Source: Bombyx mori (taxonomy: Eukaryota; Arthropoda; Insecta; Lepidoptera; Bombycidae). From it: a DNA stretch of 64,000 bases. Below the pieces are notes generated by a model that worked only from the letters and a program-made list of their open reading frames with translations, was not told the DNA's origin and did no database searches. The position numbers and the translations under genes are program-made. This document shows, piece after piece, positions 1 to 12,900 of this stretch. The stretch's first letter is position 1. Each line of letters opens with the position of its first letter. The DNA lies in the NCBI RefSeq assembly GCF_030269925.1, contig NC_085110.1:7316001-7380000 (forward strand). The letters run 5' to 3'.

Positions 1-77
1 ATGTCAATAGGCTCCAGTGACCACTTAACATCAGGTGGGCTGTGAGCTCGTCCATCCACTTAAGCAATAAAAAAAAT
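1..77 (+). repeat. Bm1-type SINE, 3' tail
   Basis: The piece begins inside the SINE body (gtcaataggctccagtgacc), runs through the conserved gtgagctcgtccatccactt and ends in aagcaataaaa plus an A run. The rest lies left of the window. Confidence 0.75.
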
Positions 78-602
78 TACAGTCATCAACCATTAAACAA
101 TGCAAACAAAACTTCAAGCTCATCCTCAACAAAGGCGATGATTAATCACTTAACATCAAACAGGTCGACATGAGCATAGAATCGGCGTCGGAAGTTCTGA
201 AACCTCAAGCAAAACTTATTTGAAAAGTATAAGTGAGTCGTCTATTATCAAAGACGGCAATCTGTACATTAGGACAAAAAAATTTTATTGATATGTCAAT
301 ACAGATTTATTTGAATATAATCGTCTCCTTCAAAGAATACGGTTCAAAACCTGCATTAAATAAAGGTTAATAGTTAACCTGTTATTTATCTAAGATGTCG
401 TTCCGAAGAGTTTTGTGACTGCCAATGGAATACAAAGTCAATAATTCGTTTTTCTGATTTACCAATCATTGTCCAAAAGTCAGATTGCCGCCTTTGATAA
501 TAGTCGACTCAAGTACGCCTTTTCTTCATCACGCTCTTTTTCCCTACCTATTCACTGATAACTTAATGAGCTATTCCGGCCACTAGTGGATGGGTGATTT
601 TA
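78..602. other. No recognised feature (78-602)
   Basis: AT-rich sequence without a supported ORF or repeat. I searched it for the missing last exons of gene E (an EYGG-type exon on the minus strand) and did not find them. Confidence 0.5.
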
Positions 603-765
603 CAGGTTCAACCTGAGAGAATTTGCTAAGACTATCCGTAGCAAGAGCAGTGCTTCGCAGAATCTATCACCGGATCGGAATCGCGACCCACTGAAAAGAT
701 CCGGCGAGAAACTAAGAAGGTTGTGTCTATGGGATAGTTCGCTCGTCGTGATGGTGGGTTTTAGC
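603..765 (-). repeat. LINE-B 3' fragment
   Basis: Shares the segment around gcaagagcagtgcttcgcag, ccggatcggaa and gatccggcgagaaact with the other LINE-B copies here (for example 7299-8570 and 48547-48910). Downstream of gene E exon 4. Confidence 0.65.
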
Positions 766-959
766 GTGCATCCCTTGTAATTATTTATTATTTCATGTAT
801 TATTATTTACATTGGCGGATTTAATGCGTTAAATTACTATCGTCCTTATACCAATGCGTGCTGTCGATGGACATTATAGTCTTATGTAAACATGAAAAGT
901 GAAGGCGAACACAAAACCGATACTATTCGTAAACTCGGAATTATTCGTGAAAACATTAC

Positions 960-3900
960 CCTTTTCTTCAATTTTTCCTTTAAAAATAATTTGAAAATTG
1001 CGACTGCTGTTCTCATTCCAATAGGAGCGTTTAGCACGTTAATTCTGGTCATACGGATAGTTAGCGCATTTTCAAAACACATAAATAGCTTTCTGGCGTA
1101 TGCGGGTGTCCATTGTCTTATCAAACCGAAGCCCGTATCCTTTAGGTCGGAGACAAGTTCCTAAAATATTTACATCAACATTCAAATTATTCTAAAATAA
1201 GTTTATGGTTATTTAATGCAGGTAGGATATTTAATGGTAGGCAGTGGCTTGGCTCAGCCCCTGGGATTGCTGACGTCTATGGACGACGGTAACCACTAAC
1301 CATCAGGTGGGCCGTTTAAGCTTCCTACAAGGGCAATCAAAAATAAAAAAATGATGTATTCTGAACCTTATGATAAAGTGATCAAAGTCTCAAAAGGAGT
1401 AATGTTCGGCGATGACATTCACGCTAACAGCAGATTCATTATACTAATAAACAAAAGCCGGTATCCGGTATGACGAGACCACGATTGTCTCTATGTTTTA
1501 ACCGAATTAAAAACTCGGATGTTCTGAATTTGTCTTATGTATTTGTAACTCGGTGGCATAGTAGTCAGCGCTCCGGACAGCTGAACTGAAAGTCGCGGGT
1601 TCCAATCCCACATTGGACAAACATTCATCTGAGGAATAAGCTTGTCTGTTTTTTGTCTGGCTTTTTCAATTCTAGGCATGTATGTACATATTTAAACATA
1701 TAAATGTATTTTATGTTTATCGGTCTCTGGCACAGCGAATCCTAGTTTGGTGGCAGGTAGGTAACTATGTATGAATTGGCGCTGGTTATTTATTTATTTA
1801 TTTTTGTATGGGTATAACTTATATCATTGATTCCTCACATAAAGAATCTGGTGTGTTTTAGTATGATCAGATTCAATATTCCAATCCAAAATCAAAGTTT
1901 AATTACCGTTGGATCTTAGATTTCGAAAAACACCAGGAAACTCCTCAAAATCTAATATCAAATATTTGTCAATTATAATTATTGTTACTAGCTTTAAAAA
2001 AAAGATCATCGCACTCAAATTATGAAACTAAATTTGATTTATTTAATTGTGATATCGACTTTAAAAAAATATCTTAAGACTCTTTTTCACTAACAAAGGA
2101 GACCGTCTAACCCGTCTTACATCCGATATAGGTATGTATGTACGTTCAAAATCAATCAAATTGTGTCAGTAAAAAAAAGGTCCGAATTAAGAACCTTCCT
2201 GGTTGAAGTAGGTTAAAAGTATTGTCAATCGCAACTGTGAACTTTGGAGTGACAGTTCCTGATACTAGCTTCCGAAGACTTTTCAAATGTTGAAGGCTCT
2301 CAATAAATTTCGCCATAGATAAGTAAGACTAGACGATGATCGAGTTTTGCTCGGTTTTTTTTTTGATAAGTGGCTTAACAACGCCATCTGCTGAAATAGC
2401 TTTAGTGTTATTGTGTCTTTAAAGCAGTTAGTTGAAATTATGAAAAATAGTATTATTATTCGCCAATAGATGTCGGGAAGAGTCTTAAAGTTGATTATCA
2501 ATAAAGTTGATTATTGAAAACACGAATAAAACAACATTTTCTGAAAATAAAAAAATCCCCTCTATACTAAATTTTATAAAAATCGTTGGAGCCGTTTCCG
2601 AGATTCGGAAGAATTGCTCGTTTAAAGGTATAAGATAAATAAATAAAAATCTCACCTCGCCACTTATAGTAAAATTATCATCTTCGAGTAACAGTATCTC
2701 AGCTATCATAAATCCGATTTTACAAAGATCAGACAACCTTCCGTGCACTTTATTTAGCTCACCCATTCGCACTAACACTATTCGAGGTGAATCTTCACTT
2801 GCGCATTTCTTCAGCGGCAGAAACAAACTACAAAAGAAAGATATCGGATAAAAACAATTTTGTGCGGATCTGCCGATGACGTTATTGGAGTGTTCTTTGG
2901 CTTACCCTAATTTTAACAATTCCTGTATTTGCGGATCCAAAGGATCTCTGTTTGCATAAAGTTCTGGTGCAGCAGTGCTCAAATTGTAGTACCGTTCTAT
3001 TTTTGATTTGCATTTTTCCAAATTATGCTTACTACCGCGAAGGAAAGCGACCAACCATTGGTCAGCTGAAATCAATTAAATTTAAAGCAGACTTCGATTT
3101 CGAGACTGTAAATAGCAACTTGCGATTAATTTTGTGGTTTAATTAATTTTATTGTTGATGTTGAAGGTATCTGCAGGTCTAAAACAAATTGTATGTAGTG
3201 AATATAATATATACACGTATATTCAGTGTAATATGAACCACCTTACTTGTTTAGCTTAAGGTTCCAGTTTCAGAATATCTGGTTCAGTTTTTTACACACC
3301 ATGCATAGTTTGCAATTAAGCAACGACTAAAAATGGAATTGAAGAACCTATTTTTGAGGAAGCTGTGTTTCTACCTACGGTTTCTACACTCCGATGCTTT
3401 TTTTTTATTGCTTAGATGGGTGGACGAGCTCACAGTCCACCTGGTGTTAAGTGGTTACTGGAACCCATAGACATCCACAACGTAAATGCGCCACCCACCT
3501 TGAGATATAAGTTCTAAGGTCTCAAGTATAGTTACAGCGGCTGCCCCACCCTTCAAACCGAAACGCATTACTGCTTCACGGCAGAAATAGACAGGGTGGT
3601 GGTACCTACCCGCGCGGACTCACAAGAGGTCCTTCCTACCTGGTGGTGGTAATTACGCAAATTATAATTTTGCGGATTTCATTTTTATTACACGATGTTA
3701 TTCCTTCACCGTGGTAATCAATCGTGAACATTTGTTGAGTACGTATTTCATTAGAAAAATTGGTACCCGTCTAAGATTCGAACACCGGTTCATCGCTCAA
3801 CACGAATGCACCGGACGTCTTATCCGTTAGGCCACGACGACTTCCTCCGAGACACTGTCAAACTTTCAGAATGAAAATAAACTATATTCGTATATTTTTC

Positions 3901-4947
3901 AATATACAGACTGATAAGCAAATATCATTTAAGATATCACGATTAGAACAGAACAGAAACACTGTTAGAGGTGTTGTTACCTTTTCGGCCAACCCACCAT
4001 CGAACAGAGCTCATCCCCATTACATTACCATAAAATGAATACCGAGCACTTCCGAAGCTTCTAAAGTATTTTTAATGATATGAAATTGCATAACAATGCA
4101 TTTCACTTAGATAAAATCAGTTGATACTTATAAATAGTAATTGTATTAACTGTTTACTACAGAAATATCTGAACACATAAAGATATTTAAATAGCGCCAC
4201 CTATGTAGATCGTCGGAACTATAACAAAATTTAAGCGAAATGGTTTCAAAGTTTGTCTTGAACCAGTTTTCATTGTTTTTCAATAGATGTCACTAATGTC
4301 GAATATAAAAAAATGACTCATGATTTTATAACATCAATGACAGAAAGTATTCCTAGCAACATAATAATAGTTACAATCCTCTTAGTACGTTAATATTATT
4401 TTAAATTAAGGAAATTAAAAAGAACACTATACTAAATATTATTTTAGACAATCTATTCATCATTTGCTACCAATTTATTATTTTTGGTTTCGAACTATAT
4501 ATCTATTATCGATATTGTTGTTAACCTTGGCCCTCAAACTTCACGGAGAACTACAAATTATACTCATATACATAATGATTGTTTTATCTAAAAAAATGTG
4601 TAAAATATCTATTCCGTACAATATAATCTTAAAACAAGTCTTATCTAGTTGTAATTAGGTATAGAGACGATTTAGTAGATAAAGATTTTCGGCATCGAGT
4701 CACGCGTCGTCTGCGTTCTATCAGTGCCTCATGAAAAAATTAGTCAAGCAAAAAAATCTTCCGTTTTTTTTACTAAAAATGTTTTATATCATTGTCTGAA
4801 CTTACAGATTATTTCTGATTTTAGTTGGGGGTGTTCGTTTAGCCACTCTCTCAGTTCATTGAAATTCGAAACTAGTGTTTCTGGATTCTCATTAATCTCT
4901 TCTCTCGCTCTCTTACGAAGAGCATCTGACAAAGGACGTATCTCCAT
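960..4947 (-). CDS. CRAL-TRIO lipid-carrier gene E, 3' end beyond window
   Basis: Exons (minus strand): 4806-4947, 2906-3065, 2656-2827, 960-1160, giving the first 225 residues. All junctions are GT-AG (donors gtaag, gtaag, gtgag, gtaat) with phases 1, 2, 0, 0, matching paralogues C and D. Exon 1 carries the N-terminal helix region (MEIRPLSDALRKRAREEINE..., then REWLNEHPQL). Exon 2 carries DQWLVAFLRGSKHNLEKC, the CRAL-TRIO N-terminal signature. Exon 3 ends in LLLEDDNFTISGE and exon 4 has DLKDTGFGLIRQWTP, the core of the lipid-binding fold. The family consists of soluble carriers of hydrophobic ligands such as tocopherol, retinoids or phosphoinositides; the ligand here cannot be told. The EYGG exon and last exon are not found in bases 1-959 and must lie left of the window. 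The gene is the most 3' member of the array. Confidence 0.88.
1231..1350 (+). repeat. LINE-A 3' tail
   Basis: Diverged copy of the LINE-A tail (ggtaggcagtggcttggctc ... catcaggtgggccg ... acaagggcaat), the same end seen on the long copy near 12640-12740. It lies in the gene E intron between exons 3 and 4. Confidence 0.7.
1540..1790 (+). repeat. tRNA-derived SINE of a second family
   Basis: A box-like tggcatagtagtcagcgctc and a B box cgggttccaatccc about 40 nt apart give a tRNA-like head. A non-tRNA body with repeated atgta/tttatg words follows, running into a tttatttattt tract. It is not a usable tRNA gene because the 3' acceptor half does not pair with the 5' end. Confidence 0.5.
3398..3844 (-). 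repeat. Bm1-type SINE, full length
   Basis: Read on the minus strand it starts with the tRNA-like head (gtcgtcgtggcctaacggat), passes through the conserved body and ends in catctaagcaataaaaaaa. It is flanked by ctccga at 3389-3394 and 3845-3850, a plausible target-site duplication. It sits in gene E intron 1. Confidence 0.85.
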
Positions 4948-4949
4948 TA

Positions 4950-5847
4950 GAAAAATATTTTGTGTGCTAAAAGATAAAATGATAAATTATCAAATATAAA
5001 TTGAAAACAGGTAAGTCATAAGTAAAGAGTATGAAGGCGACTATGTAAATAGTAAAACTAATATTTAAACAATTGAAAACAATAACTAGTATTATTTTAC
5101 TAACCTGTTTCAACTTTCAATCAGATTTTCATTAATTATCCTTATGTAATCGAACCACGCTATATCACATTTGCATAAACTAATCTGTATTTAATATTTA
5201 AATGAGATACACATTTAAATTAGGTAGGTACCTATTGTACAAAACTTTAATTTGATAACAAATTTTAAATCACAATTAGGTCTACAGATGTCTCTACAAT
5301 ACCGTTTACCGCTGTAATATTATACGAATAATTTAAAAGCATAGCATATAAAGTGGTTGGATTCTGAATAGCAACACTCAATTCTAGCGATTTATGTTAT
5401 CTAAAAGTGGGTTAGCTGCGTGTGTAACGCTAAAGCAAATAATAACACACACACACATGTACGTCCGTCTTCGATGTGATAGGCAGGCAAGTTTAATGAA
5501 ACATGGAATAATGTTCTACTTTTAGAAATATCCAAAATGTTTAAATGTAGTCTGTATGAAATAAATAACCTTCACAATTTTTTCATAACCTCATATATTT
5601 ATAATCTCACCAGTGGACACACAGGCTATCTCTGCCTCGAAGCATTTGTGTATTTTAGATTGTGCCATTTAGGATCTCCGGCAACCGTAGTGAGCTTGGT
5701 GTATTATCGTACGTAAAAGACGTATCTTCAAAATAAGCGTTCATCATAGCGTCGCAATGCCAAGTCGCAGTACTTCTGCAACGTTCCCGAATAATTTGAT
5801 TTCTTTGGGTGACAGTCATTTCAATTTCAGGAAGTTCTCGACAGAAC
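4950..5847. other. D-E intergenic DNA, nothing supported
   Basis: Upstream side of gene E. A likely 3' splice acceptor for a leader exon ends at 4967 (minus strand, tttatcttttag). There is a short CA repeat near 5445-5456. The rest is AT-rich with no recognised gene. Confidence 0.45.
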
Positions 5848-6775
5848 ATTGTTTTACGCTTGGATAAAGACTTGCTTTACAGCCTGGCCTGGAACGCTGT
5901 TTCCTCTCTGAGCCGGGGCTTCCAGAAACCAGATACTACGATTTGACTTCATACAGAAAGGATCATCTCGAACAAATTCCCTGCTTCCCTGCATCGCCTT
6001 TTTACCATCACACCTCCCGACACCGAAAAAGAGTTCATCAATACTATCTGGTACCGCTGCGTTCATAGACAGCTCCTCTTCAGAACGCCTTCTGCCGCGT
6101 ACCTTCAGGCTCTAGAATGGACTCCCCTCTACGGAGTTTCCTGAGCGCTAAGCTAGTCGTCTTGGCCTAAAGGATAAGACGTCCGGTGCATTCGTATCTA
6201 GCGATGCACCGGTGTTCGAATCCTTCAGGCGGGTACCAATTTTTCTAATGAAATACGTACTTAACAAATGTTCACGGTGGTGAAGGTGAAGAGGTTCACG
6301 GTTACCTCCACGGTGAAGGAATAACATCGTGTAATAAAAATCAAACCCGCAAAATTATAATTTGCGTAATTACTGGTGATAGGACCTCTTGTGAGTCCGC
6401 GCGGGTAGGTACCACCACCCTGCCTATTTCTGCCGTGAAGCAGTAATGCGTTTCGGTTTGAAGGGTGGGGCAGCCGTTGTAACTATACTTGAGACCTTAG
6501 AACTTATATCTGAAGGTTGGAGGCGCATTTACGTTGTAGATGTCTATGGGCTCCAGTAACCACTTAACGCCAGGCGGGCTGCGAGCTCGTCCACGCAACT
6601 AAGCAATAAGAAAAAAAACTATGACAATGTCCTTCTTCAAACGAGATGTTCGGACAGTACTCAGCGGTAGGCAGATGCGTGGCTATGCCCCTACCATTGC
6701 TGATGTCGAAGAGTGACGGTTACCACTCACCATCAGATAGACCGTACGCTCACCAGCCCCTGAAGACAACAAAAA
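5848..6775 (+). repeat. LINE-A fragment split by a Bm1 SINE
   Basis: 5848-6150 and 6619-6775 are two parts of one 5'-truncated LINE-A 3' region. They align to the end of the reverse-transcriptase ORF (acgcttggataaagacttgc ..., gagcgcta | atgacaatgtccttcttc) and to the tail. The intervening 6156-6618 is a full Bm1 SINE on the plus strand, inserted in the gcgctatgac motif. The LINE coding frame is badly eroded. Confidence 0.75.
6156..6618 (+). repeat. Bm1-type SINE nested in LINE-A
   Basis: Complete copy: tRNA-like head (ggcctaaaggataagacgtc, B box gtgttcgaatcc), body, and 3' aagcaataagaaaaaaaa. Both flanks are LINE-A, so it is younger than that insertion. Confidence 0.85.
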
Positions 6776-6988
6776 TTAGGAATAAAATTGAAACAAATCA
6801 TTCATAAATCCGTCCATTATATTACATGTCTAGCTTAATGTTAATCTATAATATTTAAATGATAAATAAATAAATTAGTATTAATTCGTAATAAGTATTT
6901 TATGATAAATATTTTTTAAAACAACTCCGGCCATCACCAACGTTATTAATGTAATTATTTTTATCATTTAGTCCACTTAAAACTATCT

Positions 6989-9900
6989 TCAGGAAGTCCG
7001 CTCTTGATGTAAAAACCAGTCTCTGTAGCTCTCCACCTTATTTTTCCAGTAGCCTGTGCAAAAAATAAAATTACTAAAGTTCCTAAATTTACTCAAATTT
7101 CTATAATATGTAACTATACTTGAGACCTTAGAACTTATATCTCAAGGTGGGTGGCGCATTTACGTTGTGGATGTCTATGGGCTCCAGTAACCACTTAACA
7201 CCAAGTGGGCTGTGAGCTCGTCCACCCATCTAAGCAATAAATAAAATAAAATATATATACATATAAATAAATGACTTTCATAAGATTTCAGAAACGACTT
7301 TTTTTTTCCTACCTATGCTGATAGCCTTGAGAGGCTATTTCAGCTTCACCCTAACGTGTGTAGGTGAGCTCACGGGGCTCAAACCGGAGTGTGCCAACAC
7401 TGACCTAGCAAGAGCAGTGCTTCGCAGAATCTACCACCAGATCGGAAACGCGACCCACTGAGAAGATCCGGCGAGAAACTCAATGGGCTGTGTCTATGGG
7501 TTAATTCGCTCGTCGAGCCCTTCGTCGCAAGCGACGGGTTCGACGAGGACGGTGACCGGTGCTTGTGGTGCCTAAAAGCACCGTTAATGGATCAGGAGGA
7601 TCCGTAATGTCGTGCTTTGGGCGACGTCGACGGTTTACCATTCGGTCTACAGGATCAGGTATATAGTTTCCAGCGGCCACGACAAGAGTTCTCATGTCGT
7701 GCCGCCTTCTCAAAGTGGCGCAGCGATGCCGACTGTAGATACTTACTGACAGAGTCGAGCTCCAGGTCATCGTGGAGATCCACGTTCCTCAGGAAACATG
7801 GTGCTCCGACGGCTATCCTCCAGAATCGGGATTGAATAGCTTGGAGGGGCTTCAAGTTGATGCGGGCCACGTGAGTAAGCACTACGCTTGCATACGTCAT
7901 GACGGGGCGTATGCAAGTTTTGTGAGTTAGTTACCTTATTACGGAGGGACAGTTTGCTTCGTCTACAAAGCATAGGGTATAAAGGCGGCACGGTCGCATA
8001 CCCTTTTAATGTGGGGACGGAATGTCATCCCTCTGTCGAGGGTGACGTCTAGGTATTTGACCTTCGAGGCCCACGGTATGGGCTGGCCAAAGAGAGTGAT
8101 GAGGCTAACGGCGGAGGTGTTTGCGCGCCTATTAAGGAGTGGGATGCTCGAAGTGGTATTTGGAAGGCGACCCCTTTTGAAGAGCACCGCTGTGCTTTTC
8201 GTGGGGTTGATGTCAATGCACCACTTTCGGAACCACTGTCCCATGGTGGTTACTGCGATCTGGAGTCGCCGATGGAACAACGACTTCTTCTTACTCGAGT
8301 AGTAGATAGCCGTGTCATCGACGAAGAGCGCTAGATGGGTCTCCGAAGACCGGGGTATATCATTGGTATACAAACTAAATAATAGCGGGAAGAGCGCGAA
8401 GCCTTGCGAGACTCCGCCAGTCAGATGACGGGGGCAGAAACGACTACTGGAGCCTATATACAACACAACTCGAGACATGAGGTCGCAGTCTCTTCTATTC
8501 ATGGGCAAACGAGCTAATGGCCCATCTGCAATAAAGTAGACGGTGGATTTCACGCTGTTCTGTATATGATGAGCTCAGCTCATCCCCCATCTCCTATCTG
8601 GATAAGAGCAAGACAGCAAAAAGTGCTTATTATGTTAATTTTTTTTACCTATTCGCTGGTATCCTAAGAGGCTATTTCAGCTACACCCGGATGGGAGAAG
8701 TTAATGAAGTCATAACCTAATACTGGCCGATGATCTATCTCTCTATAGATACCTTTACTCTGTGGAGCCTAATTTCAAACAAGCACGCTTTCGTCATCCG
8801 TATTGTCACCGACAATCTCTCGGTGCCCTTGAGAAGGAACTAGTTTTTTTTTTGTTTGGTAAACGATAAGCAGGCCGATCAAATTTCGAATACTTATCGA
8901 ACGTGTTGCTTCGTTTACAATAAAAAATATATTTACGGCTCTCTTAAAATAAAATTTTATAAAAATAAAAACCTATCAATTCTTGCACGCTGCCGTCAGT
9001 TCCTCCATATTCCTCGGGGAGAATAGATTTCGGAAGATTTTCATAAATGTCTTCATAGTTGGGACCGCAAACTTGAATCTGAAACGTTGGTAATTTTAAA
9101 ACATATGTCCGATGTAAGAATATAGCATGGTCGAACTTGTTTTGACCTTCGTTTAAGGTATTAAGAAATTATGCTTTTTCAGTCTCCCCTCTGCTATAAA
9201 ATATAAGAAACATAATCCATAATCATATAAAACATAAGTTAGTTATTCAACTTTCAAATTTATATACGATGTACTAAACGAATATACGGAATACCAAAAC
9301 AATAGTTTTAATCCCACGACAGCAATTGAAAAACCACGCTGATATTAAAAAATGTATGTACGCTACTTCAAACACTGAATAAGCATTTCAACTTCTGAAG
9401 TCGTCGTGGCCTAACGGATAAAACGTCCGGTGCATTCGTGTCGAGCAACACAACGGTGTTCGAATCCCGCAGGCGGGTACCAATTTTTCTAATGAAATAC
9501 GTACATAACAAATGTTCAAGATTGACTTCCACGATGAATGAATAACATCTTCTTCTTCTATATATATAAAAATGAATTGCTGTTCGTTAGTCTCGCTAAA
9601 ACTCGAGAACGGCTGGACCGATTTGGCTATTTTTGGTCTTGAATTATTCGTGGAAGTCCAGAGAAAGTTTAAAAGGTGAAAAATATGAAAATGCTCGGAA
9701 TTATATAAAAACAAACAGTTTTGTTTTTCCTTTGAAGTGTCCCCCGTCGGACGGATTCCTTTTGTTGGTTTTAAGTTTATTTTATACATAAGTTTAGGTA
9801 TTTTATTTATCGACTGAGGCACTACGAAGTCTGTCGGTTCAGCTAGTCGTGTAATAAAAATCAAACCCGCAAAATTATAATTTGCGCAATTACTGATGGT

Positions 9901-12900
9901 AGGACGAATTGTGAGTCCGCACGAGTAGGTACTACCACCCTGTCTGTTTCTGACGTGAAGCAGTAATACGTTTCGGTTTGAAGGGTGGGGCAGCCGTTGT
10001 AACTATACTGAGACCTCAGAACTCATAACTCAAGGTGGGTGGCGTCATTTACGTTGTAGATGTCTATGGGCTCCGCTAACTACTTACGAGTAACACCAGG
10101 TGGGCCGTGAGCTCGTCCATCCAACTATTAAAAAAAAACAGAAGTCACCGGTATTGCAGATTAACAAAATACTAACTTACTAAAACAGACCAAGTTAGTT
10201 TATTAACTCGGTTTAGTAACTGTACATAATATAATGTTCTTCGATTTCTTTACACTTTTAGTCTATTCCCGTTTCTGCTTCGGAAGCGATTTTAATAAAC
10301 AATGTATAAGATTGAAAATATTAGTAAGAAACTACCGCTCACCCTTTTCCTCATTTTTGATCCCAAAAACATTTTCAGTATTGCAACGGCTGCCATTATC
10401 CCTCTGGGCGAATTTATTAGCTGTATATGTTTCAGTCGTATTGGCAACGCCTTTTCTACACACGTCATTGATTTCATAGCTATGCTCGGAGTCCATTGAC
10501 TTAGCAATCCGAAACCGGTTTCCTGCATATCGACTAATATGTCCTGAAAGTTATTAACACTGAATAGGTATTGACTTAATTAGGGAAAGTTGACATGTTC
10601 AATAACGAACTCCTGTTCGAGCCGTATAGATGTTTATTTTAAACTAGCGACCCGCCCTCGCTTCGCTTCGGAAACATAAAATTTTATTATTGATAGCTCA
10701 GTCCCGCGGTTATTATCGTATCGTGGGTGGCGCCGCAGAGCGAAGCTAGTCTAAAAAAAGTAGCCTAAGTTACTCCTTATATCATCAGCTACCTATCAGT
10801 GAAAGTCTCGTCAAAATCGGTCCAGCCCTTCCAGAGATTAGCCGGAACAAACAGACAGACAGACAGACAGACGGACAGACAGACATACAGACAAAAATTG
10901 TAAAAAATGTTATTTTGGTGTATGTACCGTAAATGCATGTATTCATATGCATGAAGGTAACTTCTGCAGGTCTAGCCTTCCACCACTGAGTAAGTCCAAT
11001 GACAGTCTGGCTCATAGTGCGAAGGAGAAGGCTGACCTTCTGGTCAAGCTCTTTGCCTCATACTCTACTTTGGATGACGGAGGAGCCACGCCGCCCAACA
11101 TCTCCCGGTGTGACAGCTCCATGCCTGAGATTCGCATCACACAGCGTGCGGTCAGACAGGAGCTTCGGCTTCTTGATGTCCATAAGTCGAGTGGGCCAGA
11201 TTGCATCCCCGCAGTGGTTCTAAAAACATGCGCCCCTGAATTGACACCCGCGCTAACGCGTCTATATCGCCTCTCGTACAATACCAACAGGGTTCCGTCT
11301 TCATGGAAGACTGCTCATGTCCACCCTATCCTCAAGAAGGGTGACCGGTCGGACCCCTCTAATTACAGACCTATCGCGATAACTTCCTTGCTTTCCAAGT
11401 TGATGGAGCGAATCATAAACATCCAACTTCTTAAGTATCTTGAGGATCGCCAGCTGATCAGTGACTGGCAGTACGGTTTCCGTCATGGTCGCTCAGCTGG
11501 CGATCTTCTTGTATACCTCACACATAAATGGGCTGAAGCCTTGGAAAGCAAGGGCGAGGCTCTCGCTGTGAGCCTTGACATCGCGAAGGCCTTCGACAGG
11601 GTCTGGCATAGGGCACTTCTATCGAAGCTTCCAGCATACGGGATCCCTGAGGGACTCTGCAAGTGGATCGCTAGCTTTTTGGATGGACGGAGCATCACGG
11701 TCGTTGTAGACGGTGATTGTTCTGATACCATGACCATTAACGCTGGCGTTCCACAAGGTTCGGTGCTCTCCCCCACGCTTTTCATCCTGTATATCAATGA
11801 CATGCTGTCTATTGATGGCATGCATTGCTATGCGGATGACAGCACGGGGGATGCGCGATATATCGGCCATCAGAGTCTCTCTCGTAGCGTGGTGCAAGAG
11901 AGGCGATCAAAACTTGTGTCTGAAGTGGAGAACTCTCTGGGGCGAGTCTCCAAATGGGGTGAATTGAACTTGGTTCAATTCAACCCGTTAAAGACACAAG
12001 TTTGCGCGTTCACTGCGAAGAAGGACCCCTTTGTCATGGCGCCGCAATTCCAAGGAGTATCCCTGCAACCTTCCGAGAGTATTGGGATACTTGGGGTCGA
12101 CATTTCGAGCGATGTCCAGTTTCGGAGTCATTTGGAAGGCAAAGCCAAGTTGGCGTCCAAAATGCTGGGAGTCCTCAACAGAGCGAAGCGGTACTTCACG
12201 CCTGGACAAAGGCTTTTGCTTTATAAAGCACAAGTCCGGCCTCGCGTGGAGTACTGCTCCCATCTCTGGGCCGGGGCTCCCAAATACCAGCTTCTTCCAT
12301 TTGACTCCATACAGAGGAGGGTCGTTCGGATTGTCGATAATCCCATTCTCACGGATCGTTTGGAGCCTCTGGGTCTGCGGAGGGACTTCGGTTCCCTCTG
12401 TATTTTGTACCGTATGTTCCATGGGGAGTGCTCAGAGGAATTGTTCGAGATGATACCGGCATCTCGTTTTTACCATCGCACCGCCCGCCACTGGAGCCAC
12501 TGCGGTCATCCACAGTGCGTTTCCAGAGGTCTTTTTTGCCACGTACCATCCGGCTATGGAATGAGCTCCCCTCCACGGTGTTTCCCGAGCGCTATGACAT
12601 GTCCTTCTTCAAACGAGGCTTGTGGAGAGTATTAAACGGTAGGCAGCGGCTTGGCTCTGCCCCTGGCATTGCTGAAGTCCATGGGCGACGGTAACCACTC
12701 ACCATCAGGTGGGCCGTATGCTCGTCTGCCTACAAGGGCTAAAAAAAAAAAAAAAAAAGGCGATTAAAACTTGTGTCTGAAGTGGAGAACTCTCTGGGAC
12801 GGGTCTCCAAGTGGGGTGAACTGAATTCAGTTCAGTTCAACCCATTGAAGACTCAGGTTTGCGCGTTCACTGCGAAGAAGGACCCTTTTGTCATGGCGCC

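Noticed and set aside
892..1164. Plus-strand 90-codon frame
   Set aside because: It is the antisense of gene E exon 4 (960-1160), whose minus-strand reading matches four paralogues.
4464..4658. 64-codon hydrophobic plus-strand frame
   Set aside because: Leu/Ile/Tyr-rich translation of AT-rich intron next to gene E exon 1, with no supporting context.
6156..6250. tRNA gene in the Bm1 heads
   Set aside because: A and B boxes are present, but there is no closed cloverleaf. All such heads are attached to the same SINE body.
11012..12422. Minus-strand frames under the LINE-A ORF
   Set aside because: These are shadows of the plus-strand reverse-transcriptase frame, which has all the conserved motifs.
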